This document shows, piece after piece, positions 28,363 to 37,280 of a stretch of 42,235 nucleotides of DNA (the first letter of the stretch is position 1; each line of letters begins with the position of its first letter). The notes beneath the pieces were generated by a model, which saw nothing but the letters and a program-made list of their open reading frames with translations, had not been told where the DNA came from and ran no database searches. This DNA is from Discostella pseudostelligera (taxonomy: Eukaryota > Bacillariophyta > Thalassiosirophyceae > Thalassiosirales > Thalassiosiraceae), in assembly GCA_036940085.1 (NCBI GenBank), contig JALLBK010000505.1:1-42235 (forward strand), given 5' to 3'. Made by a program: the position numbers and the translations under genes.

Positions 28363-30537
28363 ATGGCTGCGTCGGTGAACGATAGCGACGGCGGGGTTGT
28401 TTCTGCGCATGACGCCAGTGATGCGTATGCAATAACCGCCACAAAGGAGGAGTCGACGGGGGGATATTCTGCTTCTAGCAATGAGAATGAGAAGAGCCAA
28501 GTACTACCAAAGCCAAGCATCCTTGGCGCGTCAGTAGAAGGTGGAGACGGAGAGCTATCTCCAAGTAGTCGTCTTCGTCATGGTGCATCCAAGTCTCAAC
28601 CATCTGCGACATTCAAATTTCATTACGAACCGCTGGAATTCGAACGCAATTACTACCATCAACTATTTGATTTGGCAAAAGCAAACTCATCTTCCGTCGA
28701 TGACGACACCATCATACCCCCTAAAGATGCTGCCAAATTATTCGTAACATCGGGAATATCCCCCGATCGACTGCGTGTCATCTGGAACATGGCGGTATTG
28801 CCAGCAACACCGTATCCCCCCGGCACGAAGCCTCCCCCTGCCATGAATGCTGGACAATTCCAAGTGGCTGTGCGGTTAATACAATTATATCAGAATGGAA
28901 TTACCTCAAAAGATGAATGGCTTCGTGTTCCGAAGGAGGTACAAATGGCTCCTGCCTACTTTGACGGTGTTAGTGGAGTTCTAGTTCCGATGCCGTGGAA
29001 GGGAGATGATGGTGTAGAAATGAATGGTGATGATTTGAACTCGACAACAAATAATGCCAAAGAAAATGTGAGCCGTAGTAGAGACAGCTCCATCTTGAAC
29101 TCCCCACCGGAAAACATTTATCCAACGAGATCATTAATGCGGTCCAAAAAGGAACCTGCTGCAAAGGAACATACAGGAAGTCTTTCGATGAACGGGCGGA
29201 TCTTGCAGCCAAGGCGACGTAGTACAGATCCCTCACGACCCGTCGGCGAGGAGAGTATGAGACAAGCTACGAGAAGATCCACACTGCCAAGTGAATCTTC
29301 ATTAAATATGGGATGCGTCCGAAGACCTTCGTTTCTGACATGTGATAGTCCAGAAATCAGTTGGCCCAACGATGATTACTTCATGTCTCAGAATGACTGT
29401 GAACTATATCGAGATGTCTTTTTGATGCATTGTGTTACGGAAGCAGATGTTCAGTCACAACCACAGCAACGAATGAAAATCAACACTGCCGTTCGATTGT
29501 TTGACGATAGTGGTCTTAGTCGGGATATCCTACGAAAGATATGGGATGTGGTCGTGACTGATTCAGATTTGGGATTCTTGAATGAAATTGAGTTTGTGCT
29601 AATATCCCATCTTATTAGTTGCGTGACAGATGGGGGACACGCGGTGCCTACTGTTTTGCCACCTCCGTTAAGCGTTTGGAAGATGGAGATGCTTGCTGGT
29701 CAGGAGAAACGGAAGAAGAAGGAAGCTCCACAGGTATGGAATGAATCTCTGAATGAGTTTGTGCCAATCGTCTTATCTGCGTCAACCATTGCGGACGACG
29801 AGGCTCGCATCACGGATGGTAGGAGAAACATAGGTGATCAGCAATCGAGCAGTGATCGACAACGATTGAATCAAATGGAACAAGAGATATTGTCACTGAA
29901 ACAATCCGTTCTTTCACTCAAATTGGATGTTCAAGACTTGAAAGACGCGCTCCTGGAAATAAAATCGGTGAGGCGTCAAAGTAGTTCTACAAACGGCAGC
30001 GGCGACGTACCAAATGTTGACGTTGAAATGTATTGGAATAACAAAAAAGATGAGACACCGCCGAAGTCTGGGATGTCTACCATGTCGTCGTCTAAAACTC
30101 AAGCTGCTCCACCTGCAACAGCAAACCCTCCGATGCCCTCGAGGAGAGGTATGAGTCAAAATATACCATCTGTGCACCCTGGGTACCCTACAGAGAATCG
30201 ATCACGAAGTCTACATCAGTCAAAAATGCATAACGCTACGCCACAGTCAAGGGGTAATGACGCAATAAAAACAACAATGTTGACACGTGATAAGCACACA
30301 AGGATTGGCGATGACGGCAGTACTGCTTCTTCAATAAATTCGTATCGAATTCATCAACAATTATCCAATAGTGATACTGGTAGTACTGCTGCTTCGAGGG
30401 TTGCACATCAAATGAAAGTGACTACATTTCATTCTGAGCTTCGTAGTCATATTGCTCGTTCGAGGTCAGGAGAACCTGAAGCTTATGAGACGATGAAGCC
30501 GGCTTCTACTGCGGCGGTTGATTTGCCTCCACTGTAA
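28363..30537 (+). CDS. EH-domain protein, EPS15/Pan1-like endocytic adaptor
   Basis: This single exon encodes 724 residues from the ATG at 28363; the frame upstream opens with GTG at 28303. Two EH (Eps15 homology) domains are visible. The first, about residues 85-185, runs YEPLEFERNYYHQLFDLAK, DAAKLFVTSGISPDRLRVIWNMA and MNAGQFQVAVRLIQLYQNG. The second, about 332-430, runs NDCELYRDVFLMHC, INTAVRLFDDSGLSRDILRKIWDVV and LNEIEFVLISHLISC. EH domains bind NPF peptides on endocytic accessory proteins. A short coiled coil follows (about 500-540, QMEQEILSLKQSVLSLKLDVQDLKDAL), as in Eps15, where it drives dimerisation. The remaining sequence is Ser/Thr/Pro-rich and disordered, with no EF-hand-type calcium loop I could confirm. 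A role in clathrin-dependent membrane traffic follows from the family and is not shown by the sequence. Confidence 0.85.
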   Translation: MAASVNDSDGGVVSAHDASDAYAITATKEESTGGYSASSNENEKSQVLPKPSILGASVEGGDGELSPSSRLRHGASKSQPSATFKFHYEPLEFERNYYHQLFDLAKANSSSVDDDTIIPPKDAAKLFVTSGISPDRLRVIWNMAVLPATPYPPGTKPPPAMNAGQFQVAVRLIQLYQNGITSKDEWLRVPKEVQMAPAYFDGVSGVLVPMPWKGDDGVEMNGDDLNSTTNNAKENVSRSRDSSILNSPPENIYPTRSLMRSKKEPAAKEHTGSLSMNGRILQPRRRSTDPSRPVGEESMRQATRRSTLPSESSLNMGCVRRPSFLTCDSPEISWPNDDYFMSQNDCELYRDVFLMHCVTEADVQSQPQQRMKINTAVRLFDDSGLSRDILRKIWDVVVTDSDLGFLNEIEFVLISHLISCVTDGGHAVPTVLPPPLSVWKMEMLAGQEKRKKKEAPQVWNESLNEFVPIVLSASTIADDEARITDGRRNIGDQQSSSDRQRLNQMEQEILSLKQSVLSLKLDVQDLKDALLEIKSVRRQSSSTNGSGDVPNVDVEMYWNNKKDETPPKSGMSTMSSSKTQAAPPATANPPMPSRRGMSQNIPSVHPGYPTENRSRSLHQSKMHNATPQSRGNDAIKTTMLTRDKHTRIGDDGSTASSINSYRIHQQLSNSDTGSTAASRVAHQMKVTTFHSELRSHIARSRSGEPEAYETMKPASTAAVDLPPL

Positions 30538-30619
30538 ACATCTCATAGTATCTTTTCCACACTGCATGTGTCGGTTCCATTTGCACAGTTTCATATATCA
30601 TAATATATTAATGTTCTAC

Positions 30620-31153
30620 TTAGCTCATTTCAACTCCACCAACCGGTCTATCGCACTCTTCGGAGGCATCATGATCAGGAAAGAGTTTATACCCAAGTGG
30701 CAAGTACTGGTTCAACGTCGACAATTCATGTCTCAGCGTGTATGCGTAGTACGCAAAGAAGACGGTCCCAGTAACACTTACGACTAGTGCGATAATCTGC
30801 CAATTCGACATACGACTTTGTTCAGGTAGGTAGTATTGTTCGCTTTGGTTGTTACCGTTCTGCTGCTGCTGCATGTTTCGCATGTTCCTGTGGCGCAAAT
30901 TGCCCTGACCTCCTGATATGCCGTTCATTATCGATTCATATTCATCTTCATTCCACTGCCGCAGATTGGTATCATGGTCTGACACTTGAATATGTAGATC
31001 GTCGATCTTTATTGTCTTTCTCTCTCGTTTGATTAAGTTGAAACCCTTGCTTGAACCCGTCGTCGACGATGCCGAATCCGAAGCCACAGTCGATTGCGGC
31101 AGCACAGCTGCAAAGAAAATAACGACGAGAGCCAAATACAATTGTTTCATCAT
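30620..31153 (-). CDS. type I membrane protein of unknown function
   Basis: This encodes 177 residues from the ATG at 31153 (adjacent ATG at 31150). The longer frame to 31402 has a different, poor N terminus. A signal peptide (MKQLYLALVVIFFAAVLPQSTVAS) is followed by a hydrophilic, presumably lumenal part of about 90 residues with a Gln/Asn-rich stretch (MQQQQNGNNQSEQ). Then comes one transmembrane segment (WQIIALVVSVTGTVFFAYYAY) and a short tail containing LPLGYKLFPDHDASEECDRPVG. I do not recognise the family. It is convergent with the EH-domain gene (82 bp between stops) and divergent from the gene at 31786. Confidence 0.6.
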   Translation of the reverse strand: MMKQLYLALVVIFFAAVLPQSTVASDSASSTTGSSKGFNLIKRERKTIKIDDLHIQVSDHDTNLRQWNEDEYESIMNGISGGQGNLRHRNMRNMQQQQNGNNQSEQYYLPEQSRMSNWQIIALVVSVTGTVFFAYYAYTLRHELSTLNQYLPLGYKLFPDHDASEECDRPVGGVEMS

Positions 31154-31464
31154 GGTTTCATAAAGCTTGTGAAGTTGATTGTATTGTTGTCCTGCGACGA
31201 AGCGTGATAAGTAGAGGATTGTTGCAATCATCTTCGCCATGGACGTGGCACAAAAGCCTTTAACTCCGTTTGACGCCTCTGCCTCTGCTTGCCGAGCTGA
31301 ACGGGAAGGAGGAGCGAGAAGGAGCGAGAGCGCTTGCCAAATATTCATTAGCTCTACCCAAGTGCAAATTACTCTCAATAGAAAATAACTTTCGGAAAAC
31401 ATTAATGTATATGAATAAAATCAATGATCTCTAGATACACTATTACGTAGACCTAATTGTCTCA

Positions 31465-31499
31465 TTTTCCCGCCATAACATTCCCGATTTTTCCCGCCA
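31465..31499. promoter_or_regulatory. two TTTCCCGCCAT elements in a divergent promoter
   Basis: TTTTCCCGCCATAA starts at 31465 and TTTTTCCCGCCATTA at about 31488. They are 24 bp apart in the same orientation, in the spacer between the type I membrane protein (-) and the gene at 31786 (+). Confidence 0.5.
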
Positions 31500-31785
31500 T
31501 TACCATTCCATACGTCCGTCCACCTTCCGCTTCCACACCTGCATCATCGATCTGTACCATGACCTGACGTTGCCCATGTATTGAATTCTATTCATCACTA
31601 CACACTTACGCCTCCGCATACTACTTCCTTTCATTGGGGTTGATCGGTTCTCTTGTTCTACATTCGTATTAATTTGCAAAAATTCACCCATCGATATCGA
31701 TATCGACAATATTATCTTTCCGCCACCGCTGCCACTCTGTGCGCAGGCCACAATTGCTGTTGTCGTCATCTATGCTAAGGACACG

Positions 31786-32463
31786 ATGAACAACATGCCC
31801 GTGGGAGACATTCAAACGAACAAAATATCAAAGTCGATGGGAAAATACAAAGTCCATTCAACGCCACCGTCGTTGCCATCACATGCACACCAGATCATGG
31901 AGGCATTTCTCTGGAACAATAAGAAGGCACCACGACATGAACAGAATAAACACCGTGAAATTCAATCCCAAATCCTGTCCAACATACATCGAGCGACCCC
32001 ACTATTCGATCAGCAACAAGAAGAAGTACAACCACTCGTACCAATGCATTCTCATTTGAGCCCAATATGTGAAATCCGTTCTGCCAAAAAATGTTGCAAT
32101 CAAAAGTATGATCCTCAGAATTCAATCAATCATCACTACCACCACGTAGACTCGAGGCAACAACACAAACAGCGCACAAATGATCAATATGACGATATAG
32201 AAGAAGATATTGTGTGCTGCGATGAAGGACGCTGTCATGAGGGTTCCAAAAATTTATGCACCGTTGCGCTCTGGATAGTTTTTGCGTTTTTCATCATTGA
32301 TCGGATCATCTCTCATGTGCCTATGAATTTTCACAAGCCACAGAGTGTAACACCCAATGATGTAACAATGGTAGATGCGGGCAATCGGAATGGCCATTTC
32401 GAATCGCCGTCTTTATTAGTAACACCGCATTTCACAAATTCGTCAGTTGGTGTCGGAGTATAG
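31786..32463 (+). CDS. single-pass membrane protein of unknown function, His/Gln-rich
   Basis: This is an open frame of 225 residues with ATG at 31786. The first ~160 residues are hydrophilic and rich in His, Gln and Asn, with clustered cysteines (AKKCCNQ, IVCCDEGRC). A single hydrophobic segment, LCTVALWIVFAFFIIDRIISHV, follows at about 162-183, then a ~40-residue tail. No family is recognised. The N terminus is not signal-like, so it may be tail-anchored or a late signal-anchor protein. An upstream exon cannot be excluded. Its reality is supported by length, the membrane segment and its placement opposite the START-like gene. Codon composition is not distinctive. Confidence 0.5.
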   Translation: MNNMPVGDIQTNKISKSMGKYKVHSTPPSLPSHAHQIMEAFLWNNKKAPRHEQNKHREIQSQILSNIHRATPLFDQQQEEVQPLVPMHSHLSPICEIRSAKKCCNQKYDPQNSINHHYHHVDSRQQHKQRTNDQYDDIEEDIVCCDEGRCHEGSKNLCTVALWIVFAFFIIDRIISHVPMNFHKPQSVTPNDVTMVDAGNRNGHFESPSLLVTPHFTNSSVGVGV

Positions 32464-32549
32464 AAAATAGGAACGCCGAATAATTCTTCTCAGTTGATAT
32501 TGAAAGTTATGAATATGTAATGTTTAGTCTTAATGAATGTGGAAGAAAC

Positions 32550-33614
32550 TTAGGGTGGCATAAGCAGAGTCATCACTCTATCCAAAATGGTCAGTTCATT
32601 AGATTCCGATATTTCCTCAGGTGTTGTCCTCTCGACACCATCCGCGAACAGTGCCAGCCGTTGTGCAAGTTCTCCCCCATCGAGGCCACTTTTGAAGTAC
32701 CCATCCGCAAAACGAAACATCTTCTTGACAGTCTCAATCACAACGGGTCCGGTAAGCCATCCTGGAAATCCACCCACCTCGAGCTGCAAAACGTATTCCA
32801 CATCAAAAGTATCTTCTCCAGTTGGGATGAGGGTAGTCGAGAATAAATGAGATGTTGACCGTGGTTTTCTATTCGGCTGATCTTTTGGGAATAAGTGATT
32901 TTGATCCTCTTCCAACTCTACACCCCATATGATCGATGCCCCAGACGGGAAGTTGTGCACGGCACACAATGTCAATTGTTCTCGCGGTGATACCACCGAT
33001 TGTTTCGTTTTGACATATCCAATTCCAAATAGTGAAAGTTCACCATATTCCTTTCCCATGTATTGTTGAACATCCATCAGATTCGCCGCGGAATAAATTG
33101 TATCAACTAGATCATTTGTGACATCCCACTTGTGTCGTAGGGCTGCTACCGAAATGAGCTCAGAGAAACATTCGGCTCGCTTGGTAGAGGGGCCATGAAG
33201 TGTCGATCGAACTCGCAAAAGTGGTACGCCTTTGTGTTGAAAGTTGTCTATTTTGTCAATATGCGATACCAATCGATTGGGACTATTTTCGGTTACCTTC
33301 CATTTGTAGACATCGTCTGATTTGTCGATGGACTTGATGCCACCGGGCTCGCCCATTGTCAAGGCTTGCTTCGCCAGTGGAGATACAGCGCAAATCTCAC
33401 CAAATATGGCATCAAAGTTTGGGACCTTTAGCATAACCCCCGGTTGATAAGCGGGTATGTAATTATCGGTGAAGTACTTTGGGTTTCCGAATCCAATAAG
33501 CAATCTGCGCGCCCCGAGAAGATGATTCGGAGGAACGACGCCTGCGCGATACGACCATCTTTCGTCTCCCACCACGAAATGAATAAGTGCGAATAGAACC
33601 AATAATTTATTCAT
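32550..33614 (-). CDS. secreted START-like lipid-binding protein
   Basis: This encodes 354 residues from the ATG at 33614; the frame continues upstream to 33668, but MNKLLVLFALIHFVVG makes a good signal peptide. The middle to C-terminal part resembles the START (StAR-related lipid transfer) fold: KWKVTENSPNRLVSHIDKIDNFQ, LLRVRSTLHGPSTKRAECFSELISVAALRHKWD, then ELSLFGIGYVKTKQSVVSPREQL, and finally DVEYVLQLEVGGFPGWLTGPVVIETVKKMFRFADGYFKSG. START domains hold a lipid or sterol in a deep pocket. The assignment rests on pattern similarity and I would call it probable, not certain. A signal peptide on a START protein is unusual, since most are cytosolic; the protein may act in the ER lumen, endomembranes or outside. 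No ER-retention signal is visible at the C terminus. Confidence 0.72.
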   Translation of the reverse strand: MNKLLVLFALIHFVVGDERWSYRAGVVPPNHLLGARRLLIGFGNPKYFTDNYIPAYQPGVMLKVPNFDAIFGEICAVSPLAKQALTMGEPGGIKSIDKSDDVYKWKVTENSPNRLVSHIDKIDNFQHKGVPLLRVRSTLHGPSTKRAECFSELISVAALRHKWDVTNDLVDTIYSAANLMDVQQYMGKEYGELSLFGIGYVKTKQSVVSPREQLTLCAVHNFPSGASIIWGVELEEDQNHLFPKDQPNRKPRSTSHLFSTTLIPTGEDTFDVEYVLQLEVGGFPGWLTGPVVIETVKKMFRFADGYFKSGLDGGELAQRLALFADGVERTTPEEISESNELTILDRVMTLLMPP

Positions 33615-34262
33615 ATTGTCAGAGGCAAAGTGTTCTGTCAGATTGTGGTAAAGAAGCAGCCTCCACAATCACCTACGGACGGCTTTTCATCGTGGTGATA
33701 TGCGATGTTGGATGTTGGACGGATGGAGTTGGGTTTATCTGGGTTGAAATTGCTGCTCGTGGTTGATGTGGAAGATTCCTGGATCTTTGGCGACTCAGAT
33801 TATCGCCGATCACTGATTACCGATCGCTGTATGTGTCTTTGACTCGGACGCCGAGTTGTTCCACATCAACTCAAGCACTCAATGCAGCTCAATGCTTACA
33901 AAGCGACGATCTCCCCAAACGATGTCGACCGCCACTTGGATCTCATCATTGGGCTCTTGTCGATGATTAATGCTGAATTGGCCTTATGAATGTCGACAGT
34001 TGCTTACAAACTTATGTACACGTGGAGTCACATCGCCCACATCCTCGCAACACCCAACCGAAGTCCCACGCGACAGGAAAAGCAAAATTCAGTAAACTTT
34101 ATAATTTATTTCGGTAGTGGTGCAATTCTTGTCATCGACTCTTTTCGCTTGGACCAAACAACTATTCGATTGGTATCAACAATGAGAATAATCCATCACA
34201 GTATGGTCATCCTCGATACAGTTCCTATGGTTTTGTTACACGTTTCAGAGATACTTCCGACA
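33615..34262. other. intergenic spacer, no gene seen
   Basis: About 650 bp between the START-like gene start and the cytidylate-kinase-like gene stop, both on the minus strand. It contains a TACACGTGGAG sequence near 34018. A plus-strand open frame at 33990-34322 has no protein character and overlaps the 3' end of the kinase-like gene. Confidence 0.35.
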
Positions 34263-35823
34263 CTAAATCTCCTTCACCATTTTAGCAAGCTGTTCGTCCA
34301 GCGCATTAGTTATCTCCTCTGAACTTGCGTCCACACTCACTCCCTCCAAGGCTCCTGCAGCGAGACGCTGCGCGGCTCGACGTTTACCAATCAGCGAAGC
34401 ATCAGACAGCGTCAGGATGAACCGAAGTGATGTCCTCACGTAATTGACAGTCTGCTCCCGCCCCTCGACCAAAACAAATATACCATCCTCGACTAATTTC
34501 ACAATCGCGTCGGAAGCAAAATGAATAACCTCTCCCTGTGTTGCCTCGGCGACTGTGGGTATATTCTTTGATACCTTGGGCGACTTTAATTCAGTATTCT
34601 CGACCTCGGACACGAGTAGTTCAAGTCCGAGACCACTAATTTTGATGTCGAATTTTCCATTGAACTAGGATGAAACATGGTGGGTAATGAACAATCAATG
34701 CATATGATTGATGGTACATTTCAAATCTTAAAATACCACAAACCTCACCTTCCCGAACTCAAGCATGTTCATAAATGAGGCCAACTTGTCTTTTGTCAGT
34801 GCCTCGTTGATATCGAAATCATCGACGGTGCTACCATTCCGACGACACTCTTCTTCACACCACGTAACCGCAAGGAGGGTAACGCTACGGAAAATGTTCC
34901 CGTTCGACCAGCAGACTACCCGCTTCCCATCCTCCTTTTCGAGCTTCTCTCGTAGTGCGGAGACAGTGGTTCCCTGCGAACGAATCCATTCATTGAGGTT
35001 TGTTTTGTGTGAGTATATGTTTGCGATTGGGGGTTAGAACCGAATTATGTGTGCATGAATAAATGTCATCCTACAAGACCTATCAATATTTCCTCACCTT
35101 GCCAGTTCCCGAAAGTCCGCACAATACCACCACACCTCCTCCACTTCCTACACCACCGTCCTCCTTCACAAACTGCAATATTTCATTGGCCACATCTTCT
35201 GGACTCTTCCCCAACACATCTATTGAAATATACTTCTCGGGTACAAAATTTGGATCAAGTACACCCTTGTCTTTGGCTACATCAATACCCTTTTGTAATT
35301 TACTTCCATCTTCGTCATCGCGGCGGAGAATACTGGCTCCCTCTGATTCAGATAAACGTAAGAAGGAGGATGCTGATGTATTATCGTTTGGTGATGATGA
35401 TGGTGGTGAGGTATAGTGTTCAATGATGGCATTGGTCGTAGTGGCATTCTGCTCCGAGAGAATTTCGTAGGTAAGCAGAGTGGGTGGCGACGACGATGAC
35501 ATGATGACGTTGTTCGTTATTCTGTCTATGGTGCACGTGATGAGAGTTGTGATTGTAATTGTGACGGGTGTATCGCCGCTACTACTGCGTGATGAAGACG
35601 AGGATGGCAGTGCAACAATATGTGAGAATGCACGTGTTGGGCGGCGGCAGTGGACGTGGTGGTAGTGATGGGTTGACGATGTCGGCGGCGATGGAAACGA
35701 CACTAACCGGAACAGACGGCCCGAATGATGACCAGAAAGAGAGAATGAAGAAGTGAAGGGGTTGTTGCTGGCGAGTAGGGAGAGGAGACCAAGGCTAACA
35801 AGGAGCGACGACGAGTATGCCAT
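34263..35823 (-). CDS. cytidylate-kinase-like P-loop protein with N-terminal extension
   Basis: I read three exons, 35823-35098, 34973-34749 and 34664-34263. All are phase 0, with donors GTGAGG and GTGAGG, giving 450 residues. The P-loop spans the first intron and reads GLSGTGK-GTTVSALREKL. Next come the nucleotide-binding-like SNGNIFRSVTLLA (compare the DSGALYRALTL of bacterial-type CMP kinases) and late blocks IFVLVEGREQTVNYVRTSLRFILTLSDASLIGKRRAAQRLA. The last resembles the GRDIGTVVFP and AERR region. I infer a (d)CMP kinase-like nucleoside monophosphate kinase, possibly with altered specificity because the Asp-Thr/Ser-Gly signature is replaced by SNGN. About 220 residues of mostly low complexity precede the kinase. 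The N terminus (MAYSSSLLVSLGLLSLLASNNPF) looks like a signal peptide, so plastid or secretory routing is possible. The gene is divergent from the rhomboid gene. Confidence 0.75.
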
Positions 35824-35924
35824 AATATGGATATGCCGATACCGATGATAATGAGTTGAATGACGTGGGATGAATGAAAGCAGATGAGAGCGCAGCCAAA
35901 AGAGAAAAAACCACCGCACCACCG

Positions 35925-36035
35925 CTCCCGCCAAATATCGTCTCATTATGTCTCCCGCCATTCTCATTATGTCACCCGCCAAATATCTTATGTCTCCCGC
36001 CAAAACAAACCAAATACATTCCACATGTCACGTGT
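35925..36035. promoter_or_regulatory. four CCCGCCA elements in ~21-bp tandem units, plus CACGTG
   Basis: TCCCGCCA occurs at 35926-35933, 35953-35960 and 35995-36002, and ACCCGCCA at 35974-35981, so the last three steps are 27, 21 and 21 bp. The intervening sequence also repeats (CTCATTATGTC or CTTATGTC), so these are degenerate tandem units. A GTCACGTGTG box follows near 36027. The array lies 100-180 bp from the kinase-like start (35823) and 215-290 bp from the rhomboid start (36217). Confidence 0.6.
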
Positions 36036-36216
36036 GATGGTTTCACCCAGAGTGACGGTAAACAATGACGGTGAAGCAGAAGCATGAAATGAACCTTGAA
36101 CATAAAACAATCCCATACAAAGTAATCCGTATAAGTAATATTGCCGCCGCCGCTACCACCAGTATCAGTACAATCATCTTCATCAATATTTCCATTATCA
36201 TTACAATTGCAATATC

Positions 36217-37146
36217 ATGAGCAGTCGCTCCAGCAGCAGCGAACGCGCCAAGTCGGCACTTCACCTGCTCATCCTCATCAACATCTTCATTTATGCATTT
36301 CGCGACGATCTTCACACCCGCCAATACCTCAACTTGCATCGCACCTATCGCATACGCGATGGCATTACTAACATTCCATCTATGCTCTTATCTATATTTT
36401 ATCATACCGAGCCTTCCCATTTATTTATGAATATGTTAGCGTTACATCGATACGGGTCGGATTTATTCGTACATTCATCATCGAGAAAATATTGGCAATC
36501 GACGTGGGTCATTCTGATTTCCTATCTAATATGTGGAATGGGAGCATTTGGTGGTTTAGAATTGATCTCGTGGTTTCATGATTATCAATGGGAACAAAAG
36601 AAGAATAGTGCACGAGTTGCCAATCTATGCACCCATTGGCTATGTGATGCATTCAACGATGTTGTAGGGGGAGGAAAGCATGACATTGCTTCATACTTCA
36701 CCAATGCTTGGTCTGATTTCACCACGTCTATTCAATTTGCAGATGTAAAACTATCCATGATGCATTATCAAATGGTATACAGAATTGGAGCTTCTGGCGT
36801 CGTGTATGGATGGATGGGCATGAGACTTCTTACATCTTGGCTGTCGCCCTATCATTCTCGATTAAACGGATTAGATTACATCTTTTTGGTTGGGACGCTG
36901 GCACATGACTTGAGCAAGAGTCCACTATTGTTGGAAGATTTACGAGTATCGGTATTTCTTGAAGGAGACGGTATAGATCATTCTGCTCACCTCATGGGTG
37001 TCGTAGTTGGAATGATTTGGGCATTGATGATAATTGTTTGGGAGAAGATTATGCCGTTTCGTTGGGGCAGTAGCAGTAGAGGCGGAAGACGCTTGGGTAC
37101 GAGATGGGAGGACGAGCAGAACCGCTCGGGGCGTCGGCGTCGGTAG
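36217..37146 (+). CDS. rhomboid family intramembrane serine protease
   Basis: This single exon encodes 309 residues. Rhomboid signatures are all present: HLFMN (residues 67-71) in the early membrane region, the nucleophile motif GASGVVYG (Ser193), and the second catalytic residue in HSAHLMGVVVGMIW (His258). Hydrophobic segments occur at about 14-30, 55-75, 95-120 and 190-300. Rhomboids cut membrane proteins within the bilayer; the substrate and membrane here are unknown. Compared with minimal six-helix rhomboids there is a long hydrophilic insertion (about residues 120-180) between the early helices and the GASG segment. The C-terminal tail is Arg/Gly-rich and short (RGGRRLGTRWEDEQ). I see no signal or transit peptide, which argues against a plastid or mitochondrial (PARL) form, although this is weak evidence. 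Confidence 0.85.
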   Translation: MSSRSSSSERAKSALHLLILINIFIYAFRDDLHTRQYLNLHRTYRIRDGITNIPSMLLSIFYHTEPSHLFMNMLALHRYGSDLFVHSSSRKYWQSTWVILISYLICGMGAFGGLELISWFHDYQWEQKKNSARVANLCTHWLCDAFNDVVGGGKHDIASYFTNAWSDFTTSIQFADVKLSMMHYQMVYRIGASGVVYGWMGMRLLTSWLSPYHSRLNGLDYIFLVGTLAHDLSKSPLLLEDLRVSVFLEGDGIDHSAHLMGVVVGMIWALMIIVWEKIMPFRWGSSSRGGRRLGTRWEDEQNRSGRRRR

Positions 37147-37280
37147 ACGATAACACTAAAAACGTGGCGGAGATTAATTGTCGGATACAAATAGATCGTG
37201 CACATAAATGACATAGACAGAGAACTACGACTTCCGCTCAAAATATTTTCTTACGATTATTCCCATCTATAATATCGAAC

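Noticed and set aside
31500..31769. Minus-strand open frame of 89 residues
   Set aside because: It lies in the divergent promoter spacer, overlaps the region next to the TTCCCGCC elements, and has no recognisable domain or gene structure.
33990..34322. Plus-strand open frame of 110 residues
   Set aside because: It overlaps the 3' end of the spliced kinase-like gene on the other strand and has no protein features.
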